NCBI GenBank assembly: GCA_019120675.1 | Contig: DWUQ01000054.1 | Span: 1-7,250 of the forward strand | DNA: 7,250 nucleotides | Origin: Candidatus Paenalcaligenes intestinipullorum | Lineage (GTDB): Bacteria; Pseudomonadota; Gammaproteobacteria; Burkholderiales; Burkholderiaceae_B | Direction of reading: 5' to 3' | In this document: in pieces, positions 1 through 5,569 of the stretch | How the letters are laid out: each line of letters starts with the position of its first letter | Numbering within the stretch: the first letter of the stretch is position 1 | Made by a program: the position numbers and the translations under genes | The notes under the pieces: model-generated | Databases searched by the model: none | The model's input: only the letters and a program-made list of their open reading frames with translations | Told to the model about the DNA's origin: nothing

Positions 1-7
1 GCCACGA

Positions 8-535
8 CTAGCTGGTGGCTTTTTTCTTGGGCGCAAGCACCATAATCATTTGCCGGCCTTCGAGCTTTGGCATGGCTTCGACTTGGCAAATTTCTTCGAC
101 GTCGTCCCGAACGCGTTCTAACACGCGCATCCCCAGCTCTTGGTGAGCCATTTCACGTCCGCGAAAACGCAAGGATACTTTGACCTTGTCGCCGTCTTCG
201 ATAAAACGTCGAACGTTACGCAGCTTGACGTTGTAGTCGCCTTCGTCGGTATTGGGACGGAATTTGACTTCCTTAAGCTGGATCGTTTTTTGTTTGGCTC
301 GAGCCTCTTGCTGACGCTTTTGCTCTTGGTAACGGAACTTGCCGTAGTCCATTAAACGACATACAGGAGGGGACGCTTGTGGTGCGATTTCGACTAGATC
401 AATCTCGTTTTCTTCGGCTAGATTTAACGCTTCAGATACTTTAACAATACCAAGCTGCTCTCCCTCAACGCCAATCAGTCGCACTTCAGGGACACGAATT
501 TCTCCGTTAATGCGATGTTTCTTTTCGGTTGCGAT
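8..535 (-). CDS. infC: Translation initiation factor IF-3
   Basis: IF-3 binds the 30S subunit, prevents premature 50S joining and checks start-codon and initiator-tRNA pairing. The protein has the family's two-domain layout: an N-terminal domain to about residue 70 ending in CRLMDYGKFRYQ (59-70), a charged helical linker (about 70-85), and a C-terminal domain with KFRPNTDEGDY (91-101) and RFRGREMAHQ (123-132). I place the start at an ATC codon (533-535), giving ATEKKHRINGEI after the initiator Met and 175 residues. The upstream in-frame TTG (548-550) would add five residues (GVFDI) unlike the family and would overlap the ribosome-binding site GGGAG (544-548), which lies 8 nt before the ATC. 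A non-AUG start fits the family: E. coli infC uses AUU, the basis of autoregulation by IF-3 itself. The gene follows thrS by 51 nt (36 nt if the TTG start were used), presumably in one operon. Confidence 0.95.
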   Translation of the reverse strand: MATEKKHRINGEIRVPEVRLIGVEGEQLGIVKVSEALNLAEENEIDLVEIAPQASPPVCRLMDYGKFRYQEQKRQQEARAKQKTIQLKEVKFRPNTDEGDYNVKLRNVRRFIEDGDKVKVSLRFRGREMAHQELGMRVLERVRDDVEEICQVEAMPKLEGRQMIMVLAPKKKATS

Positions 536-543
536 ATCAAAGA

Positions 544-548
544 CTCCC
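544..548 (-). promoter_or_regulatory. infC ribosome-binding site
   Basis: GGGAG on the minus strand ends 8 nt before the ATC codon at 533-535. It overlaps the only upstream TTG candidate, so it decides the start in favour of the rare ATC. The sequence before it is a run of T and A with no other purine-rich Shine-Dalgarno match. Confidence 0.75.
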
Positions 549-586
549 AAAAAATTAATAAAAATGCAAAGTAAAGACTAAGTATA

Positions 587-2509
587 CTATTGACGCGTGT
601 CAATTTCATGTTTGAGTCGGGCGCTGAAGTCAGCCAAAGGCATAACCCCCAAATCCAACCCACCACGACCACGAACCGCGACTGCTCCAGTTTCGGCCTC
701 TTTGTCGCCGACGACAAGGATATAAGGCATTTTTTGCATACTGTGCTCACGGATTTTACGAGTGATTTTCTCACCGCGCAAATCGGCATTAATACGTAGC
801 CCTTGGGCAGACAGCTCCTTGGCAACTTGGGCAGCATAATCGGCAGACGACTCAGCAATACAACACACCACCGCATGCTGAGGTGATAGCCAGGCCGGCA
901 AGGCCCCCGCATAGTTTTCAATGAGCATTCCAATAAAACGCTCAAACGAGCCCAAAATAGCACGATGCAGCATCACTGGTGTACGACGCTGGTCTTGGGC
1001 ATCCACGTATTCCGCCCCTAATCGCTCTGGCATGGAAAAGTCTACTTGAATGGTGCCGCACTGCCAATGGCGGCCAATCGCATCCTTGAGGGTGTATTCA
1101 ATCTTAGGCCCATAAAAGGCACCATCGCCTTCGGATACTTCGTAGTCGCAGCCCGCACGACGCAAGCTTTCCATTAAGGCTGCTTCGGCCTTGTCCCAGA
1201 CTTCGTCCGAACCAATGCGCTTTTCAGGCCGTGTCGCCACTTTGTAAAGAATGTCTTTAAAGCCAAAATCGGCATAGACCTGTTGCAAAAGCTCGGTAAA
1301 ACGAGCGCATTCTTCTTGGAGCTGGTCTTCAGTACAGAAAACGTGGCCGTCGTCTTGAGTGAAACCACGCACACGCATCATGCCGTGTAGCGCACCGGAG
1401 GGCTCATTGCGGTGACACTGACCAAACTCACCATAGCGAATGGGTAACTCGCGGTAGGAATGCAATTTAGAATTGAAAATCTGCACGTGCCCAGGGCAAT
1501 TCATCGGCTTTAAACCATACAGGCGGTTTTCAGATTCCGTAGTAAAAATATTTTCGGAATAGTTGTCCCAATGGCCGGTCTTTTTCCATAAGGAAAGGTC
1601 CAAAATCTGCGGTGCTTTGATTTCTTGGTAACCATTGTCTTGGTAGACCTTGCGCATGTACTGTTCGACCTGCTGCCAGATCGTCCAGCCTTTGGGGTGC
1701 CAAAAAATCAAGCCAGGCGCTTCGTCTTGGAAATGGAATAAATCCAGCTCGCGGCCTAAGCGACGGTGATCACGCTTTTCGGCTTCCTCAAGCATATGTA
1801 AATAGGCTGCTTGCTCGTCCTTGGTCGCCCAAGCCGTGCCGTAAATGCGCTGCAGCATTTCATTGTTGCTGTCGCCCCGCCAGTACGCGCCCGCTACTTT
1901 CATCAATTTGAAGACGCGGATTTTACCTGTGGAAGGCACGTGTGGACCACGGCACAAATCCACGAAATCGCCTTCACGATACAAGCTAATAGGCTGATCA
2001 CTTGGTATGGCCGCAATAATCTCGGCTTTGTATTCTTCGCCCATATCACGAAACAGCTGTACCGCTTCGTCACGATCCCAAACTTCGCGCGTAACGACCT
2101 CGTCTTTGCGCGCCAATTCGGTCATTTTTTTCTCGATGGCTTTGAGGTCTTCAGGCGTAAAGGGGCGTTTGTAGGAAAAATCGTAGTAAAAACCGTTGTC
2201 GATTACGGGGCCAATGGTAACCTGCGCCTCGGGGAAGAGCTCTTTGACGGCATAGGCCAGCAAGTGCGCGGTAGAGTGGCGCAATACATCCAGCCCCTCA
2301 GGGTCTTTGGCGGTAACAATGGCTAATTGAGCATCACGCTCAATCACAAAACTGGTATCAACCAGCTGAGGCGTGGTCCCATCAAACGTCACCTTTCCGG
2401 CCAACGCGGCACGGCCTAAACCCGAACCGATGGAGTTAGCGACATCGCTAACCGAAACAGGGCCCTCAAACTCGCGTTGCGAGCCATCAGGCAAGGTGAT
2501 CTGAACCAT
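587..2509 (-). CDS. thrS: Threonine--tRNA ligase
   Basis: Cytoplasmic class II synthetase that charges tRNA-Thr with threonine and removes mis-attached serine. At 640 residues it is full length (E. coli: 642). Domains in order: N-terminal TGS domain (about 1-62); editing domain with HSTAH (78-82) and CRGPH (186-190); class II catalytic core with the zinc ligands C338, H389 and H515, motif 2 around HRNEPSG (366-372) and RGFTQDDGH (381-389), and motif 3 GSFERF (520-525); and a C-terminal anticodon-binding domain from about 543. All catalytic and editing residues I can check are present. The ATG is preceded by AGGA (2516-2519) with a 6-nt spacer. Upstream is a threonine-rich leader ORF and an intrinsic terminator, suggesting transcription attenuation instead of the tRNA-mimic translational operator known from E. 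coli. infC follows in the same direction. Confidence 0.98.
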   Translation of the reverse strand: MVQITLPDGSQREFEGPVSVSDVANSIGSGLGRAALAGKVTFDGTTPQLVDTSFVIERDAQLAIVTAKDPEGLDVLRHSTAHLLAYAVKELFPEAQVTIGPVIDNGFYYDFSYKRPFTPEDLKAIEKKMTELARKDEVVTREVWDRDEAVQLFRDMGEEYKAEIIAAIPSDQPISLYREGDFVDLCRGPHVPSTGKIRVFKLMKVAGAYWRGDSNNEMLQRIYGTAWATKDEQAAYLHMLEEAEKRDHRRLGRELDLFHFQDEAPGLIFWHPKGWTIWQQVEQYMRKVYQDNGYQEIKAPQILDLSLWKKTGHWDNYSENIFTTESENRLYGLKPMNCPGHVQIFNSKLHSYRELPIRYGEFGQCHRNEPSGALHGMMRVRGFTQDDGHVFCTEDQLQEECARFTELLQQVYADFGFKDILYKVATRPEKRIGSDEVWDKAEAALMESLRRAGCDYEVSEGDGAFYGPKIEYTLKDAIGRHWQCGTIQVDFSMPERLGAEYVDAQDQRRTPVMLHRAILGSFERFIGMLIENYAGALPAWLSPQHAVVCCIAESSADYAAQVAKELSAQGLRINADLRGEKITRKIREHSMQKMPYILVVGDKEAETGAVAVRGRGGLDLGVMPLADFSARLKHEIDTRQ

Positions 2510-2520
2510 AATTCATCCTG

Positions 2521-2552
2521 AAAATAAAAAACGCGGCTATCGCGCCGCGTTT
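2521..2552 (-). terminator. Intrinsic terminator in the thrS leader (attenuator)
   Basis: On the minus strand, arms AAACGCGGC (2544-2552) and GCCGCGTTT (2529-2537) form a perfect 9-bp stem with six G:C pairs and a 6-nt loop. A run of six T (2526-2531), then A and four more T, completes a textbook Rho-independent terminator. It ends immediately before the thrS Shine-Dalgarno. No gene other than the 10-codon leader ORF lies upstream on this strand within the window's 350-nt gap, so its natural target is thrS transcription itself. Confidence 0.88.
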
Positions 2553-2604
2553 GGAGTATTTGGTGTGCAGGGTTAGCTAGCGTACACAATGCGGCTACAG
2601 GCAG

Positions 2605-2637
2605 TTAGGGCCGGGTAGTCGTTCGTGTTCGGGTCAT
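2605..2637 (-). CDS. Putative thrS leader peptide MTRTRTTTRP
   Basis: A 10-codon ORF on the minus strand with an ATG start and TAA stop. It encodes five threonines (codons ACC, ACA, ACG, ACT, ACC) and three arginines. A good Shine-Dalgarno, GAGG (2645-2648), lies 7 nt before the ATG. Half the residues are the substrate amino acid of the next gene, thrS, which is the hallmark of a ribosome-mediated attenuator. All four Thr codons are used, so stalling would report overall charged tRNA-Thr and not one isoacceptor. The peptide itself probably has no function beyond the act of being translated. The three Arg codons (CGA, CGA, CGG) may slow ribosomes further. I do not know of a named equivalent. 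Chance occurrence is possible for so short an ORF but unlikely given its position, ribosome-binding site and downstream terminator. Confidence 0.8.
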   Translation of the reverse strand: MTRTRTTTRP

Positions 2638-2650
2638 AGCTGTACCTCAT

Positions 2651-2740
2651 GCTTAAATAATTACATAATTAAGTTTACCATCGCTTGCCTTACTGCGCCT
2701 AGCCGACTTGTACAAAAAGCCCATCTCATCCTTAGCTTAG
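2651..2740 (-). promoter_or_regulatory. Probable thrS promoter region
   Basis: The thrS transcript must start upstream of the leader ribosome-binding site at 2645-2648. The adjacent minus-strand stretch 2651-2680 is very A+T-rich and includes TATGTAAT-like and TAAACT hexamers, but I see no convincing -35 box at 16-18 nt. Placement is by position and composition only. Confidence 0.3.
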
Positions 2741-2809
2741 ACGTCAAATGCACAAAATTGTTGTATTTAGACGAAGCGTTTTGCGTGCAAGAAAAATTTA
2801 ATTAAGCTA

Positions 2810-2834
2810 CAGGCCGTGCAGGCGGTTGGGCCTG
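2810..2834 (+). repeat. Inverted repeat in the SulP gene leader
   Basis: CAGGCC (2810-2815) and GGCCTG (2829-2834) are perfect 6-bp arms around a 13-nt loop, 25 nt before the SulP gene's ATG. It could be an mRNA hairpin or an operator. The rest of 2741-2859 is A+T-rich, with no clear -35/-10 pair and no other gene. Confidence 0.4.
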
Positions 2835-2859
2835 AGAATTTATCTTATCGTTATCTTCT

Positions 2860-4335
2860 ATGATTTCAGCTTTACTCAAGCCTTGGCTTTTTAACGCACG
2901 CCGAGATGTGCTATCCGGTCTATTAATTGCTTTGGCCCTTATACCTGAAGCCCTCGCGTTTGCGATCATTGCGGGGGTTGATCCACAGGTTAGCTTATAT
3001 GCATCGTTCATCATTGCTACGTTGATAGCCATTTTTGGCGGCCGACCGGCGATGATTTCAGCGGCCACGGGCGCCATGGCCTTGGTGATTACGAGTCTTG
3101 TGCGCGATCATGGTCTAGAGTACTTGCTGGCTGCGACGATTTTGTGTGGGGTGCTGCAGTTTATAGCGGGGCTGGTGGGCGTGGGGAATTTAATGCGCTT
3201 TGTGTCCCGATCTGTCGTCACAGGCTTTGTGAATGCGTTGGCGATTTTGATTTTTTTAGCGCAACTGCCTGAGCTGGTGGGCCATGGCAACACTGTTTAT
3301 GTCTTGGCAGCAAGCGGCTTAGCGATTATTTATTTGCTACCCAGGTTATTTCGCTCGATCCCCTCGCCATTGGTCACGATCGTCGTTCTAACAGTTGTAA
3401 GCTTAAGCCTAGATTTAGACGTACGTACTGTCGGCGATATGGGTACTCTGCCCAGCACCTTACCGCGCTTTTTCTTGCCTGATATTCCTTTTAATCTAGA
3501 AACCTTACTCATCATCCTGCCCTACTCGCTCACTTTATGTGTGGTGGGCTTGCTTGAATCCTTAATGACCGCAGCGATCGTGGATGACCTGACCGATACA
3601 CCTAGCAATAAAAATCGGGAATGCCGCGGTCAAGGTATCGCCAACTTTGTAACTGGATTTTTTGGAGGCATGGCAGGATGCGCCATGATTGGCCAGTCGG
3701 TAATGAATGTACGCTCAGGCGGACGGGGTCGTTTATCAACCTTGTGTGCCGGTGTCTTTTTGCTTTTCTTGATTTTGTTCCTAGGGGACTGGGTGCAAAA
3801 AATACCCATGGCAGCGCTCGTGGCCGTGATGATCGCTATTTGCATTAGCACTTTTGACTGGCGCTCCATACGGCAACTTTCTGTCATGCCCCTGAGCTCC
3901 AATGTGGTCATGCTCGCCACGGTAGCAACCACGGTGATGACGCACAACTTGGCTCAAGGCGTACTGGTCGGCGTGTTGTTATCGGCGTTGTTTTTCACTC
4001 ACAAAGTGGTGGGTGTGTTGAATGTTTACAACTACCTATCCGAAGATGGTCGTACACGTCACTACCGAGTTCGAGGGCAAATATTTTTTGCTTCTGCTGG
4101 CCTTTTTACCGATGCATTTGACCTCAATGAACCCATTAAGCGCATTCATATTGATTTTAGTGAAGCACGTATCTGGGACATTACCGCCATGGAAAGCTTG
4201 GGACGAGTCTTAGAAAAGCTGCAAGCCCATCAGCGACAAGTGCGCATAGTAGGCCTCAACCAAGAAAGTTTGAATGAGCTGCATCGCATGCATCCAGAGT
4301 TGCACACCCAACTGCTCAAGCTCAGTACGCACTAA
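2860..4335 (+). CDS. SulP-family anion transporter with STAS domain
   Basis: An inner-membrane secondary transporter of the SulP (SLC26-like) family. Members move sulfate, bicarbonate, dicarboxylates or other anions, and the substrate cannot be read from this sequence. At 491 residues it has an N-terminal membrane domain (about 15-390) with hydrophobic segments, the family stretches ALIPEALAFAIIAGVDP (26-42) and FGGRPAMISAATGAMA (59-74), and a conserved LLESLMTAAIVDDLTDTPSN block (231-250). A short C-terminal STAS domain (about 400-491) follows, with HIDFSEARIWDITAMESLG (430-448). No carbonic anhydrase is fused or adjacent. An in-frame stop at 2833-2835 leaves ATG 2860 as the first usable start, and the protein begins as expected for the family. 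No good Shine-Dalgarno precedes it, so initiation may be weak or structure-dependent. It is divergent from thrS and probably has its own promoter. Confidence 0.92.
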   Translation: MISALLKPWLFNARRDVLSGLLIALALIPEALAFAIIAGVDPQVSLYASFIIATLIAIFGGRPAMISAATGAMALVITSLVRDHGLEYLLAATILCGVLQFIAGLVGVGNLMRFVSRSVVTGFVNALAILIFLAQLPELVGHGNTVYVLAASGLAIIYLLPRLFRSIPSPLVTIVVLTVVSLSLDLDVRTVGDMGTLPSTLPRFFLPDIPFNLETLLIILPYSLTLCVVGLLESLMTAAIVDDLTDTPSNKNRECRGQGIANFVTGFFGGMAGCAMIGQSVMNVRSGGRGRLSTLCAGVFLLFLILFLGDWVQKIPMAALVAVMIAICISTFDWRSIRQLSVMPLSSNVVMLATVATTVMTHNLAQGVLVGVLLSALFFTHKVVGVLNVYNYLSEDGRTRHYRVRGQIFFASAGLFTDAFDLNEPIKRIHIDFSEARIWDITAMESLGRVLEKLQAHQRQVRIVGLNQESLNELHRMHPELHTQLLKLSTH

Positions 4336-4350
4336 TTTTAATCAACCTGT

Positions 4351-4369
4351 AAAGCCGCACTAGGGCTTT
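4351..4369 (+). terminator. Weak hairpin after the SulP gene
   Basis: AAAGCC (4351-4356) and GGCTTT (4364-4369) form a 6-bp stem with a 7-nt loop, 15 nt after the SulP stop. An alternative overlapping stem is CCGCA/TGCGG (4355-4359, 4370-4374). The T-run is only four bases and lies largely inside the stem, so termination here is uncertain. Confidence 0.35.
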
Positions 4370-4402
4370 TGCGGACTGGCAAACGGGCTAACATTTGTTA
4401 TG

Positions 4403-4466
4403 TATAGGTATAACCTAGTTACCCACTTACGCGGACGCTTACCGTTAGCATACCCATACCTATAAC
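4403..4466 (+). promoter_or_regulatory. Putative promoter/operator region of the yceI-like gene
   Basis: This gap holds TATAGGTAT (4403-4411) and its exact inverted copy ATACCTATA (4456-4464). It also has a 13-bp palindrome, TAGGT-ATA-ACCTA (4405-4417), overlapping the first copy. Two TATAAC hexamers, one mismatch from the sigma-70 -10 consensus, lie at 4409-4414 and 4461-4466, each overlapping a repeat copy. No strong -35 box accompanies either. The arrangement suggests two operator half-sites flanking or covering a promoter, possibly with looping. The regulator is unknown. Confidence 0.45.
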
Positions 4467-4491
4467 GATTGCTCCTCACAGGAAATTTACT

Positions 4492-5091
4492 ATGTTCAAA
4501 AAACTATGCGTATTAGGCCTCAGCACTTGTTTACTCGCACCCGCCGCGTGGGCGAACTGGCACGTCGACAACGATGACTCTGAGCTGTATTTCTTGTCGA
4601 CCAAAGCGACCAACACTGGCGTTACCGGTGTGACGGAACGTTTTAACTTTGATCAAATTTCAGGCACGCTTACCGATCAAGGAAAAATCCGCTTTGAGCT
4701 TGATGTGGCGAGCCTTGATACCGATATTGATATTCGTGATGAGCGCATGAAGGAAAAGCTCTTCCTAGGCAAAGAGCACCCAAAAATCGTTTTTGAAGGG
4801 GAAGTTGACCCAACCAAGCTTAAAAAACTTGAAACGGGTCACTACAAAGATCTAGATCTAGAGGGCAAACTGACTATCAATGGGCACCATCACCCTATCG
4901 AAGCTGATTTGCGTGTTGTGCAGCTGGCCGATGGTAAGCTGGCCGTCCATACTCTTGAGCCGATCTTGATCAAAGCCGAGGATTTCAAGCTTAAAGAAGG
5001 CTTAGCCACCCTCCAAGAAATTGCTGGCCTAGCGTTAATTGTGGAGCAGGTTCCTGTGAATTTCTCCCTTATTTTGACACCACAAAAATAG
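4492..5091 (+). CDS. YceI-family periplasmic protein
   Basis: Encodes a 199-residue exported protein. The first 21 residues are a Sec signal peptide: basic MFKK, a hydrophobic core, then a likely signal-peptidase site after AWA (19-21). The mature part (about 22-197) reads as a YceI-like domain, a lipocalin-like beta-barrel that in characterised relatives binds isoprenoid-type lipids or quinones. Typical features are the opening WHVDNDDSELYFLSTKATN, a central DIDIRDERMKEKLFLGKEHPKIVFEG stretch (alternating D-I residues, then the conserved RDERM and HPKI), and LTINGHHHPIEADL. There is no membrane segment in the mature protein. A good Shine-Dalgarno, AGGA (4480-4483), sits 8 nt before the ATG. 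The ligand and physiological role are unknown here; some relatives are stress or base induced. No cytochrome b561 partner gene, a frequent YceI neighbour, is visible. Confidence 0.9.
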   Translation: MFKKLCVLGLSTCLLAPAAWANWHVDNDDSELYFLSTKATNTGVTGVTERFNFDQISGTLTDQGKIRFELDVASLDTDIDIRDERMKEKLFLGKEHPKIVFEGEVDPTKLKKLETGHYKDLDLEGKLTINGHHHPIEADLRVVQLADGKLAVHTLEPILIKAEDFKLKEGLATLQEIAGLALIVEQVPVNFSLILTPQK

Positions 5092-5103
5092 AAGCATACT
5101 GAA

Positions 5104-5157
5104 GCATGCCACATAGCAATAATCCCTATATTGGCTCACTTGGTATGTGCCCCATGC
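5104..5157 (+). repeat. Imperfect inverted repeat after the yceI-like gene
   Basis: GCATG-C-CACATA (5104-5115) can pair with TATGTG-CCC-CATGC (5144-5157), giving 11 pairs interrupted by a 1-by-3 internal loop. The enclosed AATA/TATT could add an inner stem. No T-run follows, so it is a poor intrinsic terminator. It may be an mRNA 3'-end structure or an upstream element of the next gene. Confidence 0.35.
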
Positions 5158-5202
5158 TAGGAGTATGGTAGGAACAGTTACTTAATTTATAGGAGAAGCA
5201 CA

Positions 5203-5436
5203 ATGCGTCACCGAACAGTTGATCAAGGTTCTTTTGAAATTCGCGACTCTGCTGGACAAACCTACACGGTAATTGAGCGGCTGAATCAAGTGCAGCTGAA
5301 TGGCGAAGAAACGTGGCGCGATGCGCGGCAATCCTATCAGTTGGTCGATGGCCGTCCAGTCAATAAACTAAAAGATGGTAGCTACGAAGTCATCTTTAAT
5401 GATCGGCAAACGATTCCTGCTGAATTATGCGACTAA
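5203..5436 (+). CDS. Conserved-type small protein, function unknown
   Basis: A 77-residue protein with a strong ribosome-binding site, AGGAG (5191-5195), 7 nt before the ATG, so it is very likely translated. It has no signal peptide, membrane segment or cysteine pair (one Cys at 76) and is probably cytoplasmic. The sequence reads as alternating short beta strands: FEIRDSAGQTYTVIE (11-25), then YQLVDGRPVNKLKDGSYEVI (45-64), then a short tail. The pattern Y-x-L-x-D-G-x-P-V-N-x-x-x-D-x-x-[YF]-E is one I recognise from small uncharacterised proteins in beta- and gammaproteobacteria; I know of no assigned function. It stands alone, 111 nt after the yceI-like gene, and is followed by a long hairpin, so it is probably monocistronic. 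Confidence 0.85.
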   Translation: MRHRTVDQGSFEIRDSAGQTYTVIERLNQVQLNGEETWRDARQSYQLVDGRPVNKLKDGSYEVIFNDRQTIPAELCD

Positions 5437-5468
5437 TCTATTGTTAAATAGCATATAAGGTCCGGGAC

Positions 5469-5506
5469 AAACGTAGTCGGTGCTATGATTAGCCTCGACT
5501 ACGTTT
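5469..5506 (+). terminator. Long perfect hairpin, probable terminator
   Basis: AAACGTAGTCG (5469-5479) and CGACTACGTTT (5496-5506) form a perfect 11-bp stem. Inside it, GCTA/TAGC (5482-5485, 5490-5493) adds four pairs around a TGAT tetraloop after one wobble and one mismatch. A fourth T follows the stem, then ATG. The 33-nt spacing after the small-gene stop fits a terminator, though the U-tract is short. The same bases contain TGCTATGAT (5481-5489), an extended -10 look-alike that could instead start the next gene. Confidence 0.6.
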
Positions 5507-5533
5507 TATGCTTGTTGCCTATTATTGGTATCT

Positions 5534-5548
5534 GCAGTGCAGCACTGC
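5534..5548. promoter_or_regulatory. 15-bp palindrome, operator candidate
   Basis: GCAGTGC-A-GCACTGC is a perfect inverted repeat with 7-bp arms, 21 nt before the ATG of the gene at 5570. The size and symmetry fit a dimeric repressor site or a small mRNA hairpin near the start codon. No regulator can be named from the sequence. Confidence 0.4.
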
Positions 5549-5569
5549 CGTAATGATTAAAGCCTGACT

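Larger units (their letters stand above)
2510..2650 (-). promoter_or_regulatory. Candidate threonine attenuator leader of thrS
   Basis: Reading on the minus strand, this leader holds, in order: a Shine-Dalgarno GAGG (2645-2648), a 10-codon threonine-rich ORF (2605-2637), a segment GCCGC (2591-2595), and a terminator hairpin (2529-2552) whose U-tract ends one base before the thrS ribosome-binding site. GCCGC can pair with GCGGC (2544-2548) in the terminator's 5' arm, giving a candidate antiterminator. Its GCCG part (2592-2595) can instead pair with CGGC (2609-2612) at the end of the leader ORF. The expected logic is that ribosomes stalled on Thr codons favour the antiterminator and raise thrS expression, while full translation to the stop codon covers GCCGC and favours termination. 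The parts are visible in the sequence. The switching is inferred from classic attenuators, and the competing helices are short (5 and 4 bp). Confidence 0.75.

Noticed and set aside
533..550. TTG at 548-550 as the infC start
   Set aside because: It overlaps the Shine-Dalgarno GGGAG and adds residues not typical of the IF-3 N-terminus.
475..963. 162-codon minus-strand frame overlapping the ends of thrS and infC
   Set aside because: It overlaps two well-supported genes in another frame, and its Cys/Leu/Arg-rich translation is typical of a shadow.
1811..2326. 171-codon open frame on the plus strand
   Set aside because: It lies entirely antisense to the conserved thrS coding region; long antisense frames are common there and the translation shows no domain.
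2573..2650. Alternative 25-codon ORF beginning at the ATG at 2648-2650 in the thrS leader
   Set aside because: Its start codon overlaps the Shine-Dalgarno of the Thr-rich ORF, it lacks a good ribosome-binding site of its own, and it has only two Thr codons; the overlapping 10-codon ORF explains the leader better.
2510..2859. A tRNA-like or T-box structure upstream of thrS
   Set aside because: I found no T-box consensus, specifier-loop pattern or tRNA cloverleaf; the short Thr ORF plus terminator explains the region more simply.
3630..3947. Antisense frames within the SulP gene, including 2802-3077 and 3108-3515
   Set aside because: The SulP protein is continuous and conserved across them; the antisense translations are low-complexity with no ribosome-binding sites.
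5092..5110. Short direct repeat GAAGCAT at 5092 and 5101
   Set aside because: Seven-base tandem similarity after the stop codon is easily due to chance, with no further copies.
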